Positions 1-11,886 of a DNA stretch of 64,000 nucleotides are shown here, one piece after another (within the stretch, counting starts at the first letter, position 1; the number at the start of each line of letters is the position of its first letter). The stretch comes from Thermolongibacillus altinsuensis. GTDB lineage: Bacteria; Bacillota; Bacilli; Bacillales; Anoxybacillaceae. Location: the NCBI RefSeq assembly GCF_004341205.1, contig NZ_SLUL01000003.1, positions 186,001-250,000 on the forward strand, in the 5' to 3' direction. Position numbers and translations under genes: made by a program. Below the pieces are notes generated by a model. That model had not been told where the DNA came from. It made no database searches and saw nothing but the letters and a program-made list of their open reading frames with translations.

Positions 1-1
1 G

Positions 2-220
2 GATTACATTGCGACGAAAGAGCCGCTCGATAAAGCTGGAGCTTACGGTATTCAACAATTCGGCTCTTTATTTGTTCGGAAAATAGAAGGCGACTATTTT
101 TCCGTTGTCGGTTTACCGATTGCGAAAACTGCACGTGAATTAAAAAAATTCGGATTTTCCCCATTTAGCGAAAAAAAGGTTAAAATAGAGGAGGAGCATA
201 TTTGCGAAAACAAACATTAA
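2..220 (+). CDS. maf: Maf family nucleotide pyrophosphatase, C-terminal part (5' end outside window)
   Basis: Only the last 72 codons are present. The reading frame open from base 2 contains DKAGAYGIQ followed by [12 protein letters not shown] and SVVGLP, the characteristic end of the Maf/YhdE fold. Family members hydrolyse non-canonical or modified nucleoside triphosphates; in Bacillus the gene lies beside the shape genes and overexpression blocks septation. The stop codon lies inside the radC reading frame (about 19 bases of overlap from the TTG start of radC), suggesting translational coupling. The catalytic N-terminal region cannot be checked here. Confidence 0.9.
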   Translation, partial: DYIATKEPLDKAGAYGIQQFGSLFVRKIEGDYFSVVGLPIAKTARELKKFGFSPFSEKKVKIEEEHICENKH

Positions 221-891
221 TGATTCGCAATGTTCCGCATGATGATCGGCCGCGTGAACGCTTGCTTTCGGACGGACCGCAAAGCTTATCCAATCAAGAA
301 CTGTTAGCGATCTTATTGCGAACGGGGACGAAAGAACACTCTGTACTCGCTCTGGCCCAACATTTGCTTACTCACTTTGAAGGACTCCGCCTTTTGAAAG
401 ATGCGACGATTGAAGAAATAACGAGCATCAAAGGAATTGGGAAAACAAAAGCGATTCAAATTATCGCGGCTCTTGAACTCGGTCGGCGTGTCCATCAGCT
501 GCAGTATGATGATCGATATGTGATTCGTTCGCCAGAAGATGGGGCAAAATATGTGATGGAGGATTTGCGTTTTTTATCACAAGAGCATTTTGTTTGTTTA
601 TACTTAAATACGAAAAATCAAGTCATTCACAAAAAAACGGTGTTTATCGGCAGTTTAAACGCTTCGATTGTGCATCCGCGCGAAGTGTACAAAGAAGCGA
701 TTAAGCGTTCGGCCGCTTCCGTTATTTGTGCGCATAATCATCCTTCTGGCGATCCGACTCCAAGTCGTGAGGACATTGAAGTGACGAGGAGATTGGCGGA
801 ATGTGGTCATCTCATCGGCATTGAATTGCTTGATCATTTAATTATCGGTGACAAAACATATGTAAGTTTGAAAGAAAAAGGATATGTATAA
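202..891 (+). CDS. radC: RadC family JAB/MPN domain protein
   Basis: 229 residues. The N-terminal half has a helix-hairpin-helix like segment ([12 protein letters not shown], about residues 73-84). The C-terminal half is an MPN/JAB metalloprotease-like domain with [15 protein letters not shown] (from about residue 178), which carries the two histidines, serine and aspartate of the JAMM metal site. The historic link to DNA repair is weak and the biochemical function is unsettled. The TTG start at 202 is chosen because GAGGAGGA ends six bases upstream; the in-frame ATG at 220 overlaps the maf stop as TAATG but is too far from that site. The gene lies between maf and mreB as in B. subtilis. Confidence 0.93.
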   Translation: MRKQTLMIRNVPHDDRPRERLLSDGPQSLSNQELLAILLRTGTKEHSVLALAQHLLTHFEGLRLLKDATIEEITSIKGIGKTKAIQIIAALELGRRVHQLQYDDRYVIRSPEDGAKYVMEDLRFLSQEHFVCLYLNTKNQVIHKKTVFIGSLNASIVHPREVYKEAIKRSAASVICAHNHPSGDPTPSREDIEVTRRLAECGHLIGIELLDHLIIGDKTYVSLKEKGYV

Positions 892-895
892 GTCA

Positions 896-1998
<1,103 letters not shown>

Positions 1999-2016
1999 TC
2001 GTAAGAAGGTGTCATC

Positions 2017-2880
2017 ATGCCACAGTTTTTCTTAAATAAACGGTTAATTTTGTTGTTGGTGAGCATCATCATTCTCGTGGCATTGATTGGCTTTTCATTG
2101 AAAGATCGGCAACATCTTACTTGGCCTGAAAAATTTGTGAAAGATGCCGTCGTTTTTGTGCAATCTCTTGTTCATCAGCCCGCACAGCTTGTTGCGGGCT
2201 TCTTTGAAAATGTGAATGATTTGCGCAATACATATGAGGAAAATAAACGATTAAAAGCGCGACTGGAGAAATATGTGCTTCTTGAAACAGAAGTGCAATC
2301 GTTAAAAAAAGAAAATGAACAGCTTCGTGAGCTGTTGGACAAAAAAGAAAGTTTGCGTGATTTTGTTGCTATTCAAGCAACCGTGATCGGCAGAAATCCA
2401 GATCGATGGCAAGAAATGCTGATCGTCAATAAAGGTGAACAACATGGCGTGAAAAAAGATATGGCGGTCATTACGCCAAGAGGGCTTGTCGGCAAAGTTC
2501 GGAGCGTTTCACCGTTTAGCTCAAACGTTCAGCTGTTGAGTGCATTAGATCGGAAAAACCGCATTTCTGCCTTTGTGCAAGGCAAAGAAAATGTGTTTGG
2601 ATTGATCGAAGGATATGATGCAGAGCGTGAGGCGCTTTTATTGAAACGAATCCCATATGATGCGAAAATTAAAAAAGGGCAAAACGTGTTAACATCAGGA
2701 CTTGGCGGGATCTTTCCGAAAGGGCTCGTCATTGGAAAAGTGATGGACGTCGTTCCGGATGAATACGGATTAACACAAATTGTTTACGTAAAACCAGCAG
2801 CGAATTTTTATGATATTGATGATGTCATCATTGTCAAACGAAAAATTGACGAATTACAAGAGGAGGAAGAGAAGCGATGA
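2017..2880 (+). CDS. mreC: Rod shape-determining protein MreC
   Basis: 287 residues. One N-terminal membrane segment (about residues 9-28) is followed by a coiled coil (about 68-112, with YEENKRLKARLEKY and VQSLKKENEQLRELL) and the extracytoplasmic double beta-barrel domain with IGRNPDRW and VITPRGLVGKV. MreC links MreB filaments to the periplasmic-side wall synthases. The stop overlaps the mreD start as ATGA, indicating coupled translation. The very acidic C-terminus (ELQEEEEKR) is formed partly by the purine-rich ribosome site of mreD. Confidence 0.95.
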   Translation: MPQFFLNKRLILLLVSIIILVALIGFSLKDRQHLTWPEKFVKDAVVFVQSLVHQPAQLVAGFFENVNDLRNTYEENKRLKARLEKYVLLETEVQSLKKENEQLRELLDKKESLRDFVAIQATVIGRNPDRWQEMLIVNKGEQHGVKKDMAVITPRGLVGKVRSVSPFSSNVQLLSALDRKNRISAFVQGKENVFGLIEGYDAEREALLLKRIPYDAKIKKGQNVLTSGLGGIFPKGLVIGKVMDVVPDEYGLTQIVYVKPAANFYDIDDVIIVKRKIDELQEEEEKR

Positions 2881-3392
2881 AAAAGTTCTTCCTTCCTTTT
2901 CTTGTAACGATGGTTTTCTTATTCGAAAGCGTTTTTGTTGAACTGTTTTCTGAAAAATGGTTTCAATCGTATTTGTTCGTTCCGCGCTTTCTTCTTGTCG
3001 TTCTCGTATTCGTGACGATTTTTGTCGGACAAACAGACGGAATGATGTATGGCTTTTTATTTGGTTTTTTATATGACATTGTTTATACCGAAATATTAGG
3101 AGTATATGCGTTTATTTTTACGATCGTTGCGTACTTAACCGCAAAAGCGATGAAAATATTTCATACGAATTCTTTCACTGCTTCATTTCTTGCACTAACG
3201 GCCATCGTTTTTGTCGAATTTTATGTATACGGAATTCAACTCATTGTCGGCGGAACGACGATGACGTTTTCCGCGTTTTTAAATGACAGATTATTCCCAA
3301 CCGTCTTTGTCCATACGATTTTGGTGCTGCTTTTCGCTTATCCGTTAAAGCAAAAATTGTTGCAGTGGACGGCGTATCGTCGTGAAAATTGA
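2877..3392 (+). CDS. mreD: Rod shape-determining membrane protein MreD
   Basis: 171 residues, strongly hydrophobic with five or six predicted membrane segments. The family motif region is visible as GFLFGFLYDIVYTEILGVYAF (glycine and aspartate conserved around the third segment; shown as 3049-3111). It is the integral-membrane component of the elongasome. It overlaps mreC by four bases and is preceded by GAGGAGG within the mreC end. The 68-base gap to minC holds only a small inverted repeat (TGTCA-AG-TGACA near 3401-3412) and no terminator. Confidence 0.93.
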   Translation: MKKFFLPFLVTMVFLFESVFVELFSEKWFQSYLFVPRFLLVVLVFVTIFVGQTDGMMYGFLFGFLYDIVYTEILGVYAFIFTIVAYLTAKAMKIFHTNSFTASFLALTAIVFVEFYVYGIQLIVGGTTMTFSAFLNDRLFPTVFVHTILVLLFAYPLKQKLLQWTAYRREN

Positions 3393-3460
3393 AGAAAAAT
3401 GTCAAGTGACACAAAGGAATATGCCGGGTGTTTGGAGAAATATTCGTTGAGGTGAACGTT

Positions 3461-4144
3461 GTGAACAAGCCAAAAAAACAATACGTAGCGATGAAAGGGA
3501 CGAAAGACGGACTAACGTTGCATCTCGATGATACTTGTTCATACGATGAACTATTAAAAGAATTAGATGAAAAACTAGCGATCAACGAGACTGATGAACA
3601 AGACGGTCCGTTCATTGCCGTTCGATTACATGTAGGGAATCGCTATTTAACGCACGAACAAGAAGAAAGGCTGCGTGCGATCATTCGTGCGAAAAAAAAT
3701 TTAGTCGTTGACTCTATTGAAAGCAATGTTATGACGAAACAAGAAGCATTGGAATGGAAACGAAAAAATGAAATTGTCTCCGTTGCTAAAATTGTACGCT
3801 CTGGACAAGTGTTACACGTAAAAGGAGATCTTTTATTGATCGGAGATGTCAATCCAGGAGGCACGGTGATTGCGAGTGGAAATATCTTTATCATGGGAGC
3901 ATTGCGAGGAATCGCTCATGCAGGCTATGACGGAAATCGACAAGCGATCATTGCTGCATCCATTATGAAACCCACTCAGCTTCGGATTAGCGATGTCATG
4001 AATCGCGCCCCTGATTATCGAACAGATGAGGGCAATGAAATGGAATGCGCATACATCGATGAGAATGACCAAATTGTCGTCGACCGTTTACAGCTATTAA
4101 CACACTTACGCCCGAACTTAACTCGGTTAGAAAGGAGTTTTTGA
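3461..4144 (+). CDS. minC: Septum site-determining protein MinC
   Basis: 227 residues. It inhibits FtsZ assembly away from mid-cell. The N-terminal FtsZ-binding domain (about 1-100) is followed by the right-handed beta-helix dimerisation and MinD-binding domain with [20 protein letters not shown] and [18 protein letters not shown]. The frame is open further upstream, but a GTG at 3461 has GAGG eight bases before it, and the protein from there aligns with MinC N-termini ([16 protein letters not shown]). It ends three bases before the minD start. Confidence 0.94.
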   Translation: MNKPKKQYVAMKGTKDGLTLHLDDTCSYDELLKELDEKLAINETDEQDGPFIAVRLHVGNRYLTHEQEERLRAIIRAKKNLVVDSIESNVMTKQEALEWKRKNEIVSVAKIVRSGQVLHVKGDLLLIGDVNPGGTVIASGNIFIMGALRGIAHAGYDGNRQAIIAASIMKPTQLRISDVMNRAPDYRTDEGNEMECAYIDENDQIVVDRLQLLTHLRPNLTRLERSF

Positions 4145-4146
4145 CA

Positions 4147-4956
4147 GTGGGAGAAGCGATTGTCATTACATCTGGAAAAGGCGGCGTTGGGAAGACGACA
4201 ACGACAGCGAACTTAGGCACGGCGCTGGCGTTGTTAGGAAAAAGAGTTTGCCTTGTTGATACCGATATTGGCTTGCGCAATCTTGATGTCATTATGGGGC
4301 TTGAAAATCGCATTATTTACGATCTCGTTGACGTTGTTGAAGGCCGATGTGCAGTGCAAAAGGCGCTTGTCAAAGATAAGCGCTTTGATGATCTGCTTTA
4401 TTTATTGCCCGCCGCTCAAACTAGCGATAAATCAGCCGTTACTCCTGAACAGATGAAACAGCTCATTGATGAATTAAAACAAGATTATGATTATGTGTTA
4501 ATCGATTGCCCTGCTGGAATTGAGCAAGGTTATAAAAATGCGGTGGCAGGGGCGGATCAAGCGATTGTTGTGACAACACCGGACGTTTCCGCAGTACGTG
4601 ATGCGGATCGCATTATCGGGCTTCTTGAGAAAGAGGAAAACATTCGTCCGCCGCGCCTGATCATTAATCGCATCCGCAGTCATATGGTGAAAAATCATGA
4701 TATGTTGGATATTGATGAAATTGTCATGCATCTGTCGATCGATTTGCTCGGAATTATTGCTGATGATGACAATGTGATTAAAGCTTCCAATAACGGGGAG
4801 CCGATCGTTTTAGACCCAAATAGTAAAGCATCGCTCGCTTATCGCAACATTGCTCGTCGTTTGCTTGGAGAGTCCGTCCCTCTTTTATCGCTCGAAGATG
4901 AAGAAAATAAAGGGTTATTGGCGAAAATTAAAAAGTTTTTCGGCGTTCGATCCTAG
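4147..4956 (+). CDS. minD: Septum site-determining ATPase MinD
   Basis: 269 residues. It is a deviant-Walker ATPase of the ParA/MinD family that recruits MinC to the membrane. Visible are the SGKGGVGKTT loop near the start with the signature lysine, switch II (IDCPAGIEQG), and a C-terminal amphipathic targeting helix (LAKIKKFFGVRS). The start is the GTG at 4147: AAGGAG at 4132-4137 suits it, while the in-frame TTG at 4141 lies too close. No minE follows, as expected in Bacillus, where DivIVA/MinJ take over the topological role. Confidence 0.96.
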   Translation: MGEAIVITSGKGGVGKTTTTANLGTALALLGKRVCLVDTDIGLRNLDVIMGLENRIIYDLVDVVEGRCAVQKALVKDKRFDDLLYLLPAAQTSDKSAVTPEQMKQLIDELKQDYDYVLIDCPAGIEQGYKNAVAGADQAIVVTTPDVSAVRDADRIIGLLEKEENIRPPRLIINRIRSHMVKNHDMLDIDEIVMHLSIDLLGIIADDDNVIKASNNGEPIVLDPNSKASLAYRNIARRLLGESVPLLSLEDEENKGLLAKIKKFFGVRS

Positions 4957-4988
4957 CACTTCCATTGCGTATGGAGGTGCTTTTTTTA
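4955..4988 (+). terminator. intrinsic terminator after minD
   Basis: An 11-pair stem (AGCACTTCCAT with ATGGAGGTGCT, one G-U pair) overlaps the minD stop codon and runs into seven T residues. It closes the mre-min cluster. Confidence 0.93.
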
Positions 4989-5054
4989 TTCATATCTTTC
5001 CCATTTTGAAATAAATATAGTACAAAGTATAAATTGGACGAGAGAGGTGTGAAA

Positions 5055-5807
5055 ATGAGCGATCGAATTGAAGAGATTCGCAAACGAATCGCAAAGAGAA
5101 AAAAAGAAAAAGAACGCTACGTTCAAAAAGCATTGATCGATTGGACAGAAGAGGAGAAATATGGAGGGCAAACGGTCATTACGTACGATGGAGAAGAAGA
5201 GAACTCGCATCCCCCGCTTTTTCGCAAGGACATTTTTTTGTTGAAAAGCTTAATTGCTGCCTTGCTTTTTTTTAGCGTTGCCATTTTATTCAAAAGCGAA
5301 TCTCCAAGATGGGAAGAAGCTCGTTCCTTTGTCAAACAGGTAATGGAGCAAGATTTTCAGTTTGCGACCGTCGCTAATTGGTATGAAAAACAGTTCGGTA
5401 AACCGCTCGCTTTTTTTACGACAGAGAAAAAACATGAAACTTCTTCTACGCAGTATGCGTTCCCTGCTTCGGGTCGCGTGCTCGAAAGCTTTCAAGATAA
5501 TGGACAAGGCGTCATGGTCGAAACGGAAATGAATGCATCCGTTGAAGCGATGAGCGAAGGGGTGATCATTTTTGCCGGAGTGAAGGAGGGGCATGGAAAA
5601 ACGGTCGTTATTCAACATGCGGACGGCAGCGAATCATGGTATGGAAATTTAGCAGCTATTTCTGTGAAGTTATACGACTTTATCGAAGCGGGAAAAGAAG
5701 TAGGCAAAGCGATGAATAATGAGGGAGGAACGAAAGGAGTTTTTTACTTTGCGATTAAACAAGGGGATCATTTCATTGATCCGATTCAGGTGATTTCCTT
5801 TGAATAA
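5055..5807 (+). CDS. spoIVFA: Stage IV sporulation protein FA (SpoIVFA), M23-like inhibitor of SpoIVFB
   Basis: 250 residues. The N-terminus (MSDRIEEIRKRIAKRKK) is highly basic and cytoplasmic, followed by one membrane segment (about residues 65-82) and a C-terminal LytM/M23-like domain ending FIDPIQVISFE, identical in form to B. subtilis SpoIVFA. It holds the SpoIVFB protease and BofA in a complex in the outer forespore membrane until it is cleaved by SpoIVB. The start at 5055 follows AGAGAGGTG; the frame is open a few codons more. It overlaps the spoIVFB start, so the inhibitor and protease are coupled. Confidence 0.93.
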   Translation: MSDRIEEIRKRIAKRKKEKERYVQKALIDWTEEEKYGGQTVITYDGEEENSHPPLFRKDIFLLKSLIAALLFFSVAILFKSESPRWEEARSFVKQVMEQDFQFATVANWYEKQFGKPLAFFTTEKKHETSSTQYAFPASGRVLESFQDNGQGVMVETEMNASVEAMSEGVIIFAGVKEGHGKTVVIQHADGSESWYGNLAAISVKLYDFIEAGKEVGKAMNNEGGTKGVFYFAIKQGDHFIDPIQVISFE

Positions 5808-6663
5808 ATGGCTTTCTTTGTTGACGAACATCCACATTCACCCGCTTTTATGGTTCGTTGCTTTCATTGCAGTGATAACCGCCAATTTTAAATCGCTTTT
5901 TATTGTTTTTTTAATCGTCTTGTTTCACGAATTAGGCCATGCGTTTGCTGCCCATTTTTTTTCATGGCGCATCAAGAAAATTTTGTTATTGCCGTTTGGC
6001 GGAGTTGCAGAGATGGATGAACACGGAAATCGACCGCTCAAAGAGGAACTGATTGTGACGTTAGCGGGTCCTGTCCAACATTTATTCATCTTTCTTCTCG
6101 CATATTTAGGAAAAGAAAGCGGATGGCTTTCGATTGAACTTTTTTCGGAAATAACAGCGTATAACTTATCGATTTTATGCATTAATTTATTGCCGATTTG
6201 GCCGTTAGACGGCGGGAAATTGCTTTTTTTGGTTTGGACGTATTTCACTTCGTTTCGCCGCGCGCATGAATGGACCATTTATTGCTCCGCTGGGCTGTTG
6301 ATGGTCTTTTTCATGTTGTTGATTGCGTTCACACCAACGCAGTTAAGCTTATGGATGATTGGGCTTTTTTTAGCCTATTCGCTCCGGCAAGAATGGCGGC
6401 ATCGACAATACGTGTGGATGCGTTTTTTACTTGAACGATATTACGGAAAAAAAGTAGAATATCGCAGTTTAAAGCGTCTTGTCGTTGCGCCGACGGATCC
6501 GCTTTTTCGCGTACTTTTAATGTTTCAGCGCGGAAAAAAACACGCCGTTGTTGTTGAAAAAGGAAGGGAAGAATTTGAATTGGATGAAAACGAATTGCTT
6601 CACGCTTATTTTCGTGAAAAGCGAACGAATGATGTCATCGCAAATCTTCTTTATCCTTATTGA
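5800..6663 (+). CDS. spoIVFB: Stage IV sporulation protein FB, intramembrane zinc metalloprotease (pro-sigma-K processing)
   Basis: 287 residues with about six membrane segments. The S2P-family zinc site HELGH is at about residues 43-47, and the second motif LLPIWPLDGGK lies near residue 135. SpoIVFB cuts pro-sigma-K in the mother cell. The C-terminal cytoplasmic part resembles a CBS-like domain. The TTG start at 5800 overlaps the spoIVFA stop and has AGGTGA six bases upstream. Its own stop overlaps the -35 box of the rplU promoter. bofC, which also acts in this checkpoint, lies in the same window. Confidence 0.95.
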   Translation: MNKWLSLLTNIHIHPLLWFVAFIAVITANFKSLFIVFLIVLFHELGHAFAAHFFSWRIKKILLLPFGGVAEMDEHGNRPLKEELIVTLAGPVQHLFIFLLAYLGKESGWLSIELFSEITAYNLSILCINLLPIWPLDGGKLLFLVWTYFTSFRRAHEWTIYCSAGLLMVFFMLLIAFTPTQLSLWMIGLFLAYSLRQEWRHRQYVWMRFLLERYYGKKVEYRSLKRLVVAPTDPLFRVLLMFQRGKKHAVVVEKGREEFELDENELLHAYFREKRTNDVIANLLYPY

Positions 6664-6689
6664 CATTTCTTTTCTTCTTATGGTATCAT
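6660..6689 (+). promoter_or_regulatory. promoter of rplU-prp-rpmA
   Basis: TTGACA at 6660-6665 (overlapping the spoIVFB stop) and TATCAT at 6684-6689, spacer 18. The expected start lies just before the L21 leader structure. Confidence 0.8.
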
Positions 6690-6699
6690 CTCTTATGTT

Positions 6700-6792
6700 G
6701 TTATTTGTAGCACCCGTGCTACAACCGCTCAGCTCAGGTTTTTAAGCGTTCGATTGAACCGCCTCGTAGCTGGCGAGTCTGAGTCTAATTTA
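6700..6792 (+). ncRNA. ribosomal protein L21 leader (autoregulatory 5' UTR)
   Basis: The 140-base gap before rplU contains a strong first hairpin (TTGTAGCAC with GTGCTACAA at 6705-6724). It is followed by CCGCTCAGCTCAGG and a GCCTCGTAGCTGGCGAGTC-like segment just before the rplU ribosome site. Position and layout match the L21 leader described upstream of rplU in Firmicutes, thought to be bound by L21 or a related ribosomal protein. Boundaries are approximate; a covariance-model search would settle it. Confidence 0.8.
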
Positions 6793-6805
6793 GGAGGTGC
6801 AAAAT

Positions 6806-7114
6806 ATGTACGCAATCATTGAAACTGGTGGAAAACAAATTAAAGTAGAAGAAGGTCAAACAATTTACATCGAGAAAATCGACGTACCTGAAGGTGAAAC
6901 AGTTACATTTGACAAGGTGTTATTCGTAGGTGGCGAAAACGTAAAAGTGGGCAATCCTACGATCCCTGGTGCAACTGTAACTGGAAAAGTTGAAAAACAT
7001 GGTCGTCAAAAGAAGATCATTGTTTTCAAATACAAACCAAAGAAAAACTATCGTCGTAAACAAGGTCATCGTCAACCTTACACAAAAGTAGTCATCGAAA
7101 AAATTAACGCGTAA
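6806..7114 (+). CDS. rplU: 50S ribosomal protein L21
   Basis: 102 residues, the usual length. It begins [18 protein letters not shown] and has the conserved C-terminal [17 protein letters not shown] rRNA-binding segment. The start at 6806 follows TAGGAGGTG closely; three further in-frame codons upstream are not needed. It is first gene of the operon with prp and rpmA, preceded by the L21 leader. Confidence 0.98.
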   Translation: MYAIIETGGKQIKVEEGQTIYIEKIDVPEGETVTFDKVLFVGGENVKVGNPTIPGATVTGKVEKHGRQKKIIVFKYKPKKNYRRKQGHRQPYTKVVIEKINA

Positions 7115-7124
7115 GGCGTCAACG

Positions 7125-7765
<641 letters not shown>

Positions 7766-7770
7766 TGTTA

Positions 7771-7810
7771 AAGAAAACTCTAACCTGCTTTGGTTAGGGT
7801 TTTCTTTTTG
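7771..7810 (+). terminator. intrinsic terminator after rpmA
   Basis: A 15-pair stem (AAGAAAACTCTAACC with GGTTAGGGTTTTCTT, one G-U pair) and a six-base loop, followed by a short T run. It separates the ribosomal operon from spo0B-obg. Confidence 0.92.
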
Positions 7811-7880
7811 TTAAGAATAGTAGGCAATGAACGAATTCGTTTGTTATAATTATATTCAAAATATTCACGGGAGAGTATCG

Positions 7881-8429
7881 ATGGAAAAGCGTTGGACGAT
7901 TGTTGATGCATTGCGGCATTCTCGGCATGATTGGCTCAATAAAATTCAATTAATCAAAGGGAATTTAGCGCTCAATAAGCTTGAGCGGGTGCATGAAATT
8001 ATTGAGGAAATTATCATGTCGGCGCAAAACGAAGCAAAGTTGACGAATTTACAGGCCAATGAATTTGCCGAGTTATTGATGACGTATCATTGGGAAACAC
8101 ATTCCATTTTTCTCGAATATGAAGTGCTTGGCGAGCAAGTGAATTTATCGGCTTACGATCAACCATTGGCGCGATGGTGTCGCCATTTTTTGCGAAAGCT
8201 TGAGGAATGTTCTGCACCAGATGTCGAAAACTATTTAACGATCACCATTGATTTGACAGATAAAAACGCGCAATTGTTTTTTGACTTTCGTGGAAGCATC
8301 ATAAAGCCTGAGGCCATGATCAATTGGCTTAAGCAACATAGCCAAACAGGGGCGTTATTTGTTTCCGATTTTGCTGTACATAATGAAGAATTAACGGCCT
8401 GTTTAGTTATTCATCTTTCCACACCATGA
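7881..8429 (+). CDS. spo0B: Sporulation initiation phosphotransferase Spo0B
   Basis: 182 residues. It passes phosphate from Spo0F to Spo0A in the sporulation phosphorelay. The phosphorylated histidine lies in LRHSRHDWLNKIQLIKGN, within the N-terminal helical hairpin that forms the four-helix bundle dimer. The C-terminal part is a degenerate ATPase-like fold without N, G1 or G2 boxes. The start at 7881 matches the known N-terminus, although the frame runs 18 codons further upstream. A TATAAT at 7845-7850 may be its -10. It is followed 21 bases later by obg, as in B. subtilis. Confidence 0.93.
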   Translation: MEKRWTIVDALRHSRHDWLNKIQLIKGNLALNKLERVHEIIEEIIMSAQNEAKLTNLQANEFAELLMTYHWETHSIFLEYEVLGEQVNLSAYDQPLARWCRHFLRKLEECSAPDVENYLTITIDLTDKNAQLFFDFRGSIIKPEAMINWLKQHSQTGALFVSDFAVHNEELTACLVIHLSTP

Positions 8430-9737
<1,308 letters not shown>

Positions 9738-9758
9738 AAAGAGAGGGGAACCTGTGCG

Positions 9759-10199
9759 GTGGACAAAAAGTTTTATTTAGTACGCGAAGATGTGTTGCCA
9801 GAGGCAATGAAAAAAGTGTTGGAGGCAAAAGAGTTAATCGAGCGGAAAAAGGTCGATTCCGTTGCCGACGCGGTGCAAATGGTCGATGTGAGCCGCAGCG
9901 TCTTTTATAAATATCGCGATGCGGTGTTTCCGTTTCATACGATGGTGCGCGAAAAAATTATTACCCTTTTTTTTCATCTTGAAGACCGTTCAGGGACCCT
10001 TTCTAAATTGCTGAGCGTTGTCGCTTCCGCGAATTGCAACGTGCTGACGATTCATCAAACGATCCCGCTTCAAGGTCGAGCAAACGTTACATTATCGATC
10101 AGCACAAGCGAAATGACGATGACGATTGATGAATTGCTTTCGCAATTAAAACATTTGCCGTTTGTTGAAAAAGTTGAAATTCTCGGTTCAGGGGCTTAG
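9759..10199 (+). CDS. pheB: ACT domain protein PheB
   Basis: 146 residues. The N-terminal ~65 residues include a helix-turn-helix-like part ([20 protein letters not shown]), and the C-terminal half is an ACT domain ([26 protein letters not shown]). It is always next to pheA in Bacillus. Its function is not firmly known; it was historically called a chorismate mutase homologue but lacks that fold, so the ACT annotation is preferred. GTG start at 9759 after GAGAGGGGA. Confidence 0.9.
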   Translation: MDKKFYLVREDVLPEAMKKVLEAKELIERKKVDSVADAVQMVDVSRSVFYKYRDAVFPFHTMVREKIITLFFHLEDRSGTLSKLLSVVASANCNVLTIHQTIPLQGRANVTLSISTSEMTMTIDELLSQLKHLPFVEKVEILGSGA

Positions 10200-10214
10200 A
10201 GAGGAGAAACAGGG

Positions 10215-11072
10215 GTGCAGACGATTGGGTATTTAGGTCCGAAAGCGACATTTACCCATTTAGCGGTAACGGCAATCTTTCCGAACGCAGAGAGCGTTCC
10301 GTACAACACGATTCCGCAATGCATTGATGCGGTGCGAGATGGGGAAGTGGATTTAGCGGTAGTTCCGCTCGAAAATGCGCTTGAAGGATCGGTAAATTTA
10401 ACAATTGATTATTTGATTCATGAATGTTCGCTTCCGATTGTTGGCGAAATTGTGGCGCCGATTGAGCAGCATTTGCTCGTTCACCCACAACAAGCGGATG
10501 CATGGAAAAACATTGAGCGAATTTATTCTCATTCGCATGCGATTGCACAATGCCATAAATTTTTGCATCGCCATTTAAAAAGGGCAAGTTATGAATATAT
10601 GGCATCAACGAGCGCGGCAGCAAAATATGTAAGCGAGCATCCGCACGAAAAGGCAGCGGCGATTGGAAACCGGCTCGCTGCGAAAGAATACGGTCTTGCC
10701 ATTGCTAAAGAAAATATTCATGATTATGATTACAACCACACGCGCTTTATTATTCTTCATCAACAGCCGTGTGAATTGCCGATTGATCATGAACCAGATG
10801 GCTATAAAACGACGCTGATGATTACATTGCCAAAAGATCAAGCCGGGGCTCTTCATCAAGTATTATCTGCATTTGCTTGGCGAAAGCTGAACTTGACGAA
10901 AATTGAGTCCCGTCCAGCCAAAACGGGACTCGGCAACTACTTTTTCATTATCGACATCGACCAAAAGTTAGACGATGTTCTTATTCCAGGCGCCATCGCT
11001 GAGCTAGAGGCGCTTGATTGTGCGGTTCAAGTGCTCGGAAGTTATCCGTACTATACGGTGAAACAAAAATAG
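10215..11072 (+). CDS. pheA: Prephenate dehydratase
   Basis: 285 residues. It converts prephenate to phenylpyruvate in phenylalanine synthesis. The periplasmic-binding-like catalytic domain contains the conserved NHTRF (about residues 176-180), and the C-terminal ACT domain carries ESRPAKTGLGNYFF, the phenylalanine-binding region. No chorismate mutase domain is fused, as usual in Bacillus. GTG start at 10215, 15 bases after pheB. Confidence 0.95.
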   Translation: MQTIGYLGPKATFTHLAVTAIFPNAESVPYNTIPQCIDAVRDGEVDLAVVPLENALEGSVNLTIDYLIHECSLPIVGEIVAPIEQHLLVHPQQADAWKNIERIYSHSHAIAQCHKFLHRHLKRASYEYMASTSAAAKYVSEHPHEKAAAIGNRLAAKEYGLAIAKENIHDYDYNHTRFIILHQQPCELPIDHEPDGYKTTLMITLPKDQAGALHQVLSAFAWRKLNLTKIESRPAKTGLGNYFFIIDIDQKLDDVLIPGAIAELEALDCAVQVLGSYPYYTVKQK

Positions 11073-11097
11073 GGTTCAGACGTTGTCTGAACCCTAT
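11069..11097. terminator. bidirectional terminator between pheA and niaR
   Basis: A perfect 13-pair stem (ATAGGGTTCAGAC with GTCTGAACCCTAT) and a GTT loop overlap the stop codons of both convergent genes. On the - strand it is followed by ATTTTTGTTT, the better T run, so it mainly serves niaR. Confidence 0.88.
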
Positions 11098-11627
11098 TCA
11101 ATTAAAAATCCAGCCTTTTCTAACGCTTCGCATGCCGCATCTAATTTAGCAATGGAATCCGCTTCAAGCGTATGCAAATGGGTTCCTCCTGTTAATTGCA
11201 ATAAATAGGCGGATTTGGTTTCTTCAATTTTGCGAATAAACTGATCGACTTCTAGACGGTTGCTTACCATGATGGAAGCGGTTAAATCACCGTAGACAGG
11301 ATGTTCAATTTTAACATCTTTCACCGTTACCCCGTGATCGACAATGCGATACAATTCCTCTTTTGTTTGTTCTGGTGTATGGCAACAAGCGATGACACGC
11401 GTATACGTTTCAGCCGGCGGTGTTGATAAGTACAAATACCCTTGGCTTGTCGCAATAATGGGTTCATTGCGCGCTTTTAAAAGCGAAATATCTTGAACAA
11501 TCACTTGGCGGCTGACGTTTGTTTTATTCGATAATTCTGCACCTGTGATCGGACGGTTGCTTTCTTTTAGCCATTGTAAAATAAGCTTTCTTCGTTCTTC
11601 CCCAAGAATTTTCTTCTCCTTTTTCAT
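11094..11627 (-). CDS. niaR: NiaR, nicotinate-responsive repressor of NAD synthesis genes
   Basis: 177 residues. The N-terminal winged helix (HTH_11 type: RRKLILQWLKESNRPITGAE, then SNKTNVSRQVIVQDISLLK) is followed by the 3H domain with its conserved histidines (CCHTPEQT, VDHGVTV, GGTHLHTL), which bind a metal and nicotinate. In B. subtilis (YrxA) it represses nifS and nadBCA, which sit next to it. Here those genes are missing beside it and only a short remnant is seen (see 11698-11823). TGGTAGAAT on the - strand near 11692 is a possible extended -10. Confidence 0.93.
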   Translation of the reverse strand: MKKEKKILGEERRKLILQWLKESNRPITGAELSNKTNVSRQVIVQDISLLKARNEPIIATSQGYLYLSTPPAETYTRVIACCHTPEQTKEELYRIVDHGVTVKDVKIEHPVYGDLTASIMVSNRLEVDQFIRKIEETKSAYLLQLTGGTHLHTLEADSIAKLDAACEALEKAGFLIE

Positions 11628-11697
11628 TTTCCCATCCTTTCTTTTACAAAAGCTGTTCGAATAGATCGATCGTTGTTTTACGTATTATTCTACCATA

Positions 11698-11823
11698 TAT
11701 GTGTCCATGAAACGCATTGATTTGCCATATTTGCATTGGGTGCTTAAATCGCTTGAAAAAGGGAAAGCTGTAAATTCAATCATCGTTCAGAAGAAACAGC
11801 TTGCAACGCGCTTTTGGTACTGA
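11698..11823 (+). pseudogene. nadA: probable decayed 3' end of nadA (quinolinate synthase)
   Basis: The frame reads YVSMKRIDLPYLHWVLKS then LEKGKAVNSIIVQKKQ and stops at 11821-11823. It resembles the C-terminal end of Bacillus NadA as I recall it (a cysteine-x-x-MNRIDLPHLLW-like segment and a final ALERML helix). The cysteine would be tyrosine here (TAT for TGT). In another frame near 11798 one reads EQMLNT, compatible with a frameshifted last helix. There is no ribosome site before the internal ATG. The position matches, since nadA directly precedes safA in B. subtilis, and a terminator follows. This is inference from memory and synteny, without an alignment. Confidence 0.6.
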
Positions 11824-11845
11824 GCAGATGCTTAATACACGCATA

Positions 11846-11886
11846 AAGGTCTGGCATTTTTTTCTGCCAGACCTTGTTTATTTTTT
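11846..11886 (+). terminator. intrinsic terminator upstream of safA
   Basis: An 11-pair stem (AAGGTCTGGCA with TGCCAGACCTT) with a T-rich loop, then GTTTATTTTTT. No intact + strand gene precedes it; it looks like the old terminator of a lost nad operon. The rest of the 362-base gap 11628-11989 holds the niaR promoter region on the left and the safA leader on the right. Confidence 0.88.

Noticed and set aside
11846-11886. Terminator as a possible riboswitch expression platform for safA
   Set aside because: No alternative antiterminator or aptamer-like folding is visible upstream; decayed nadA plus its terminator explains it more simply.
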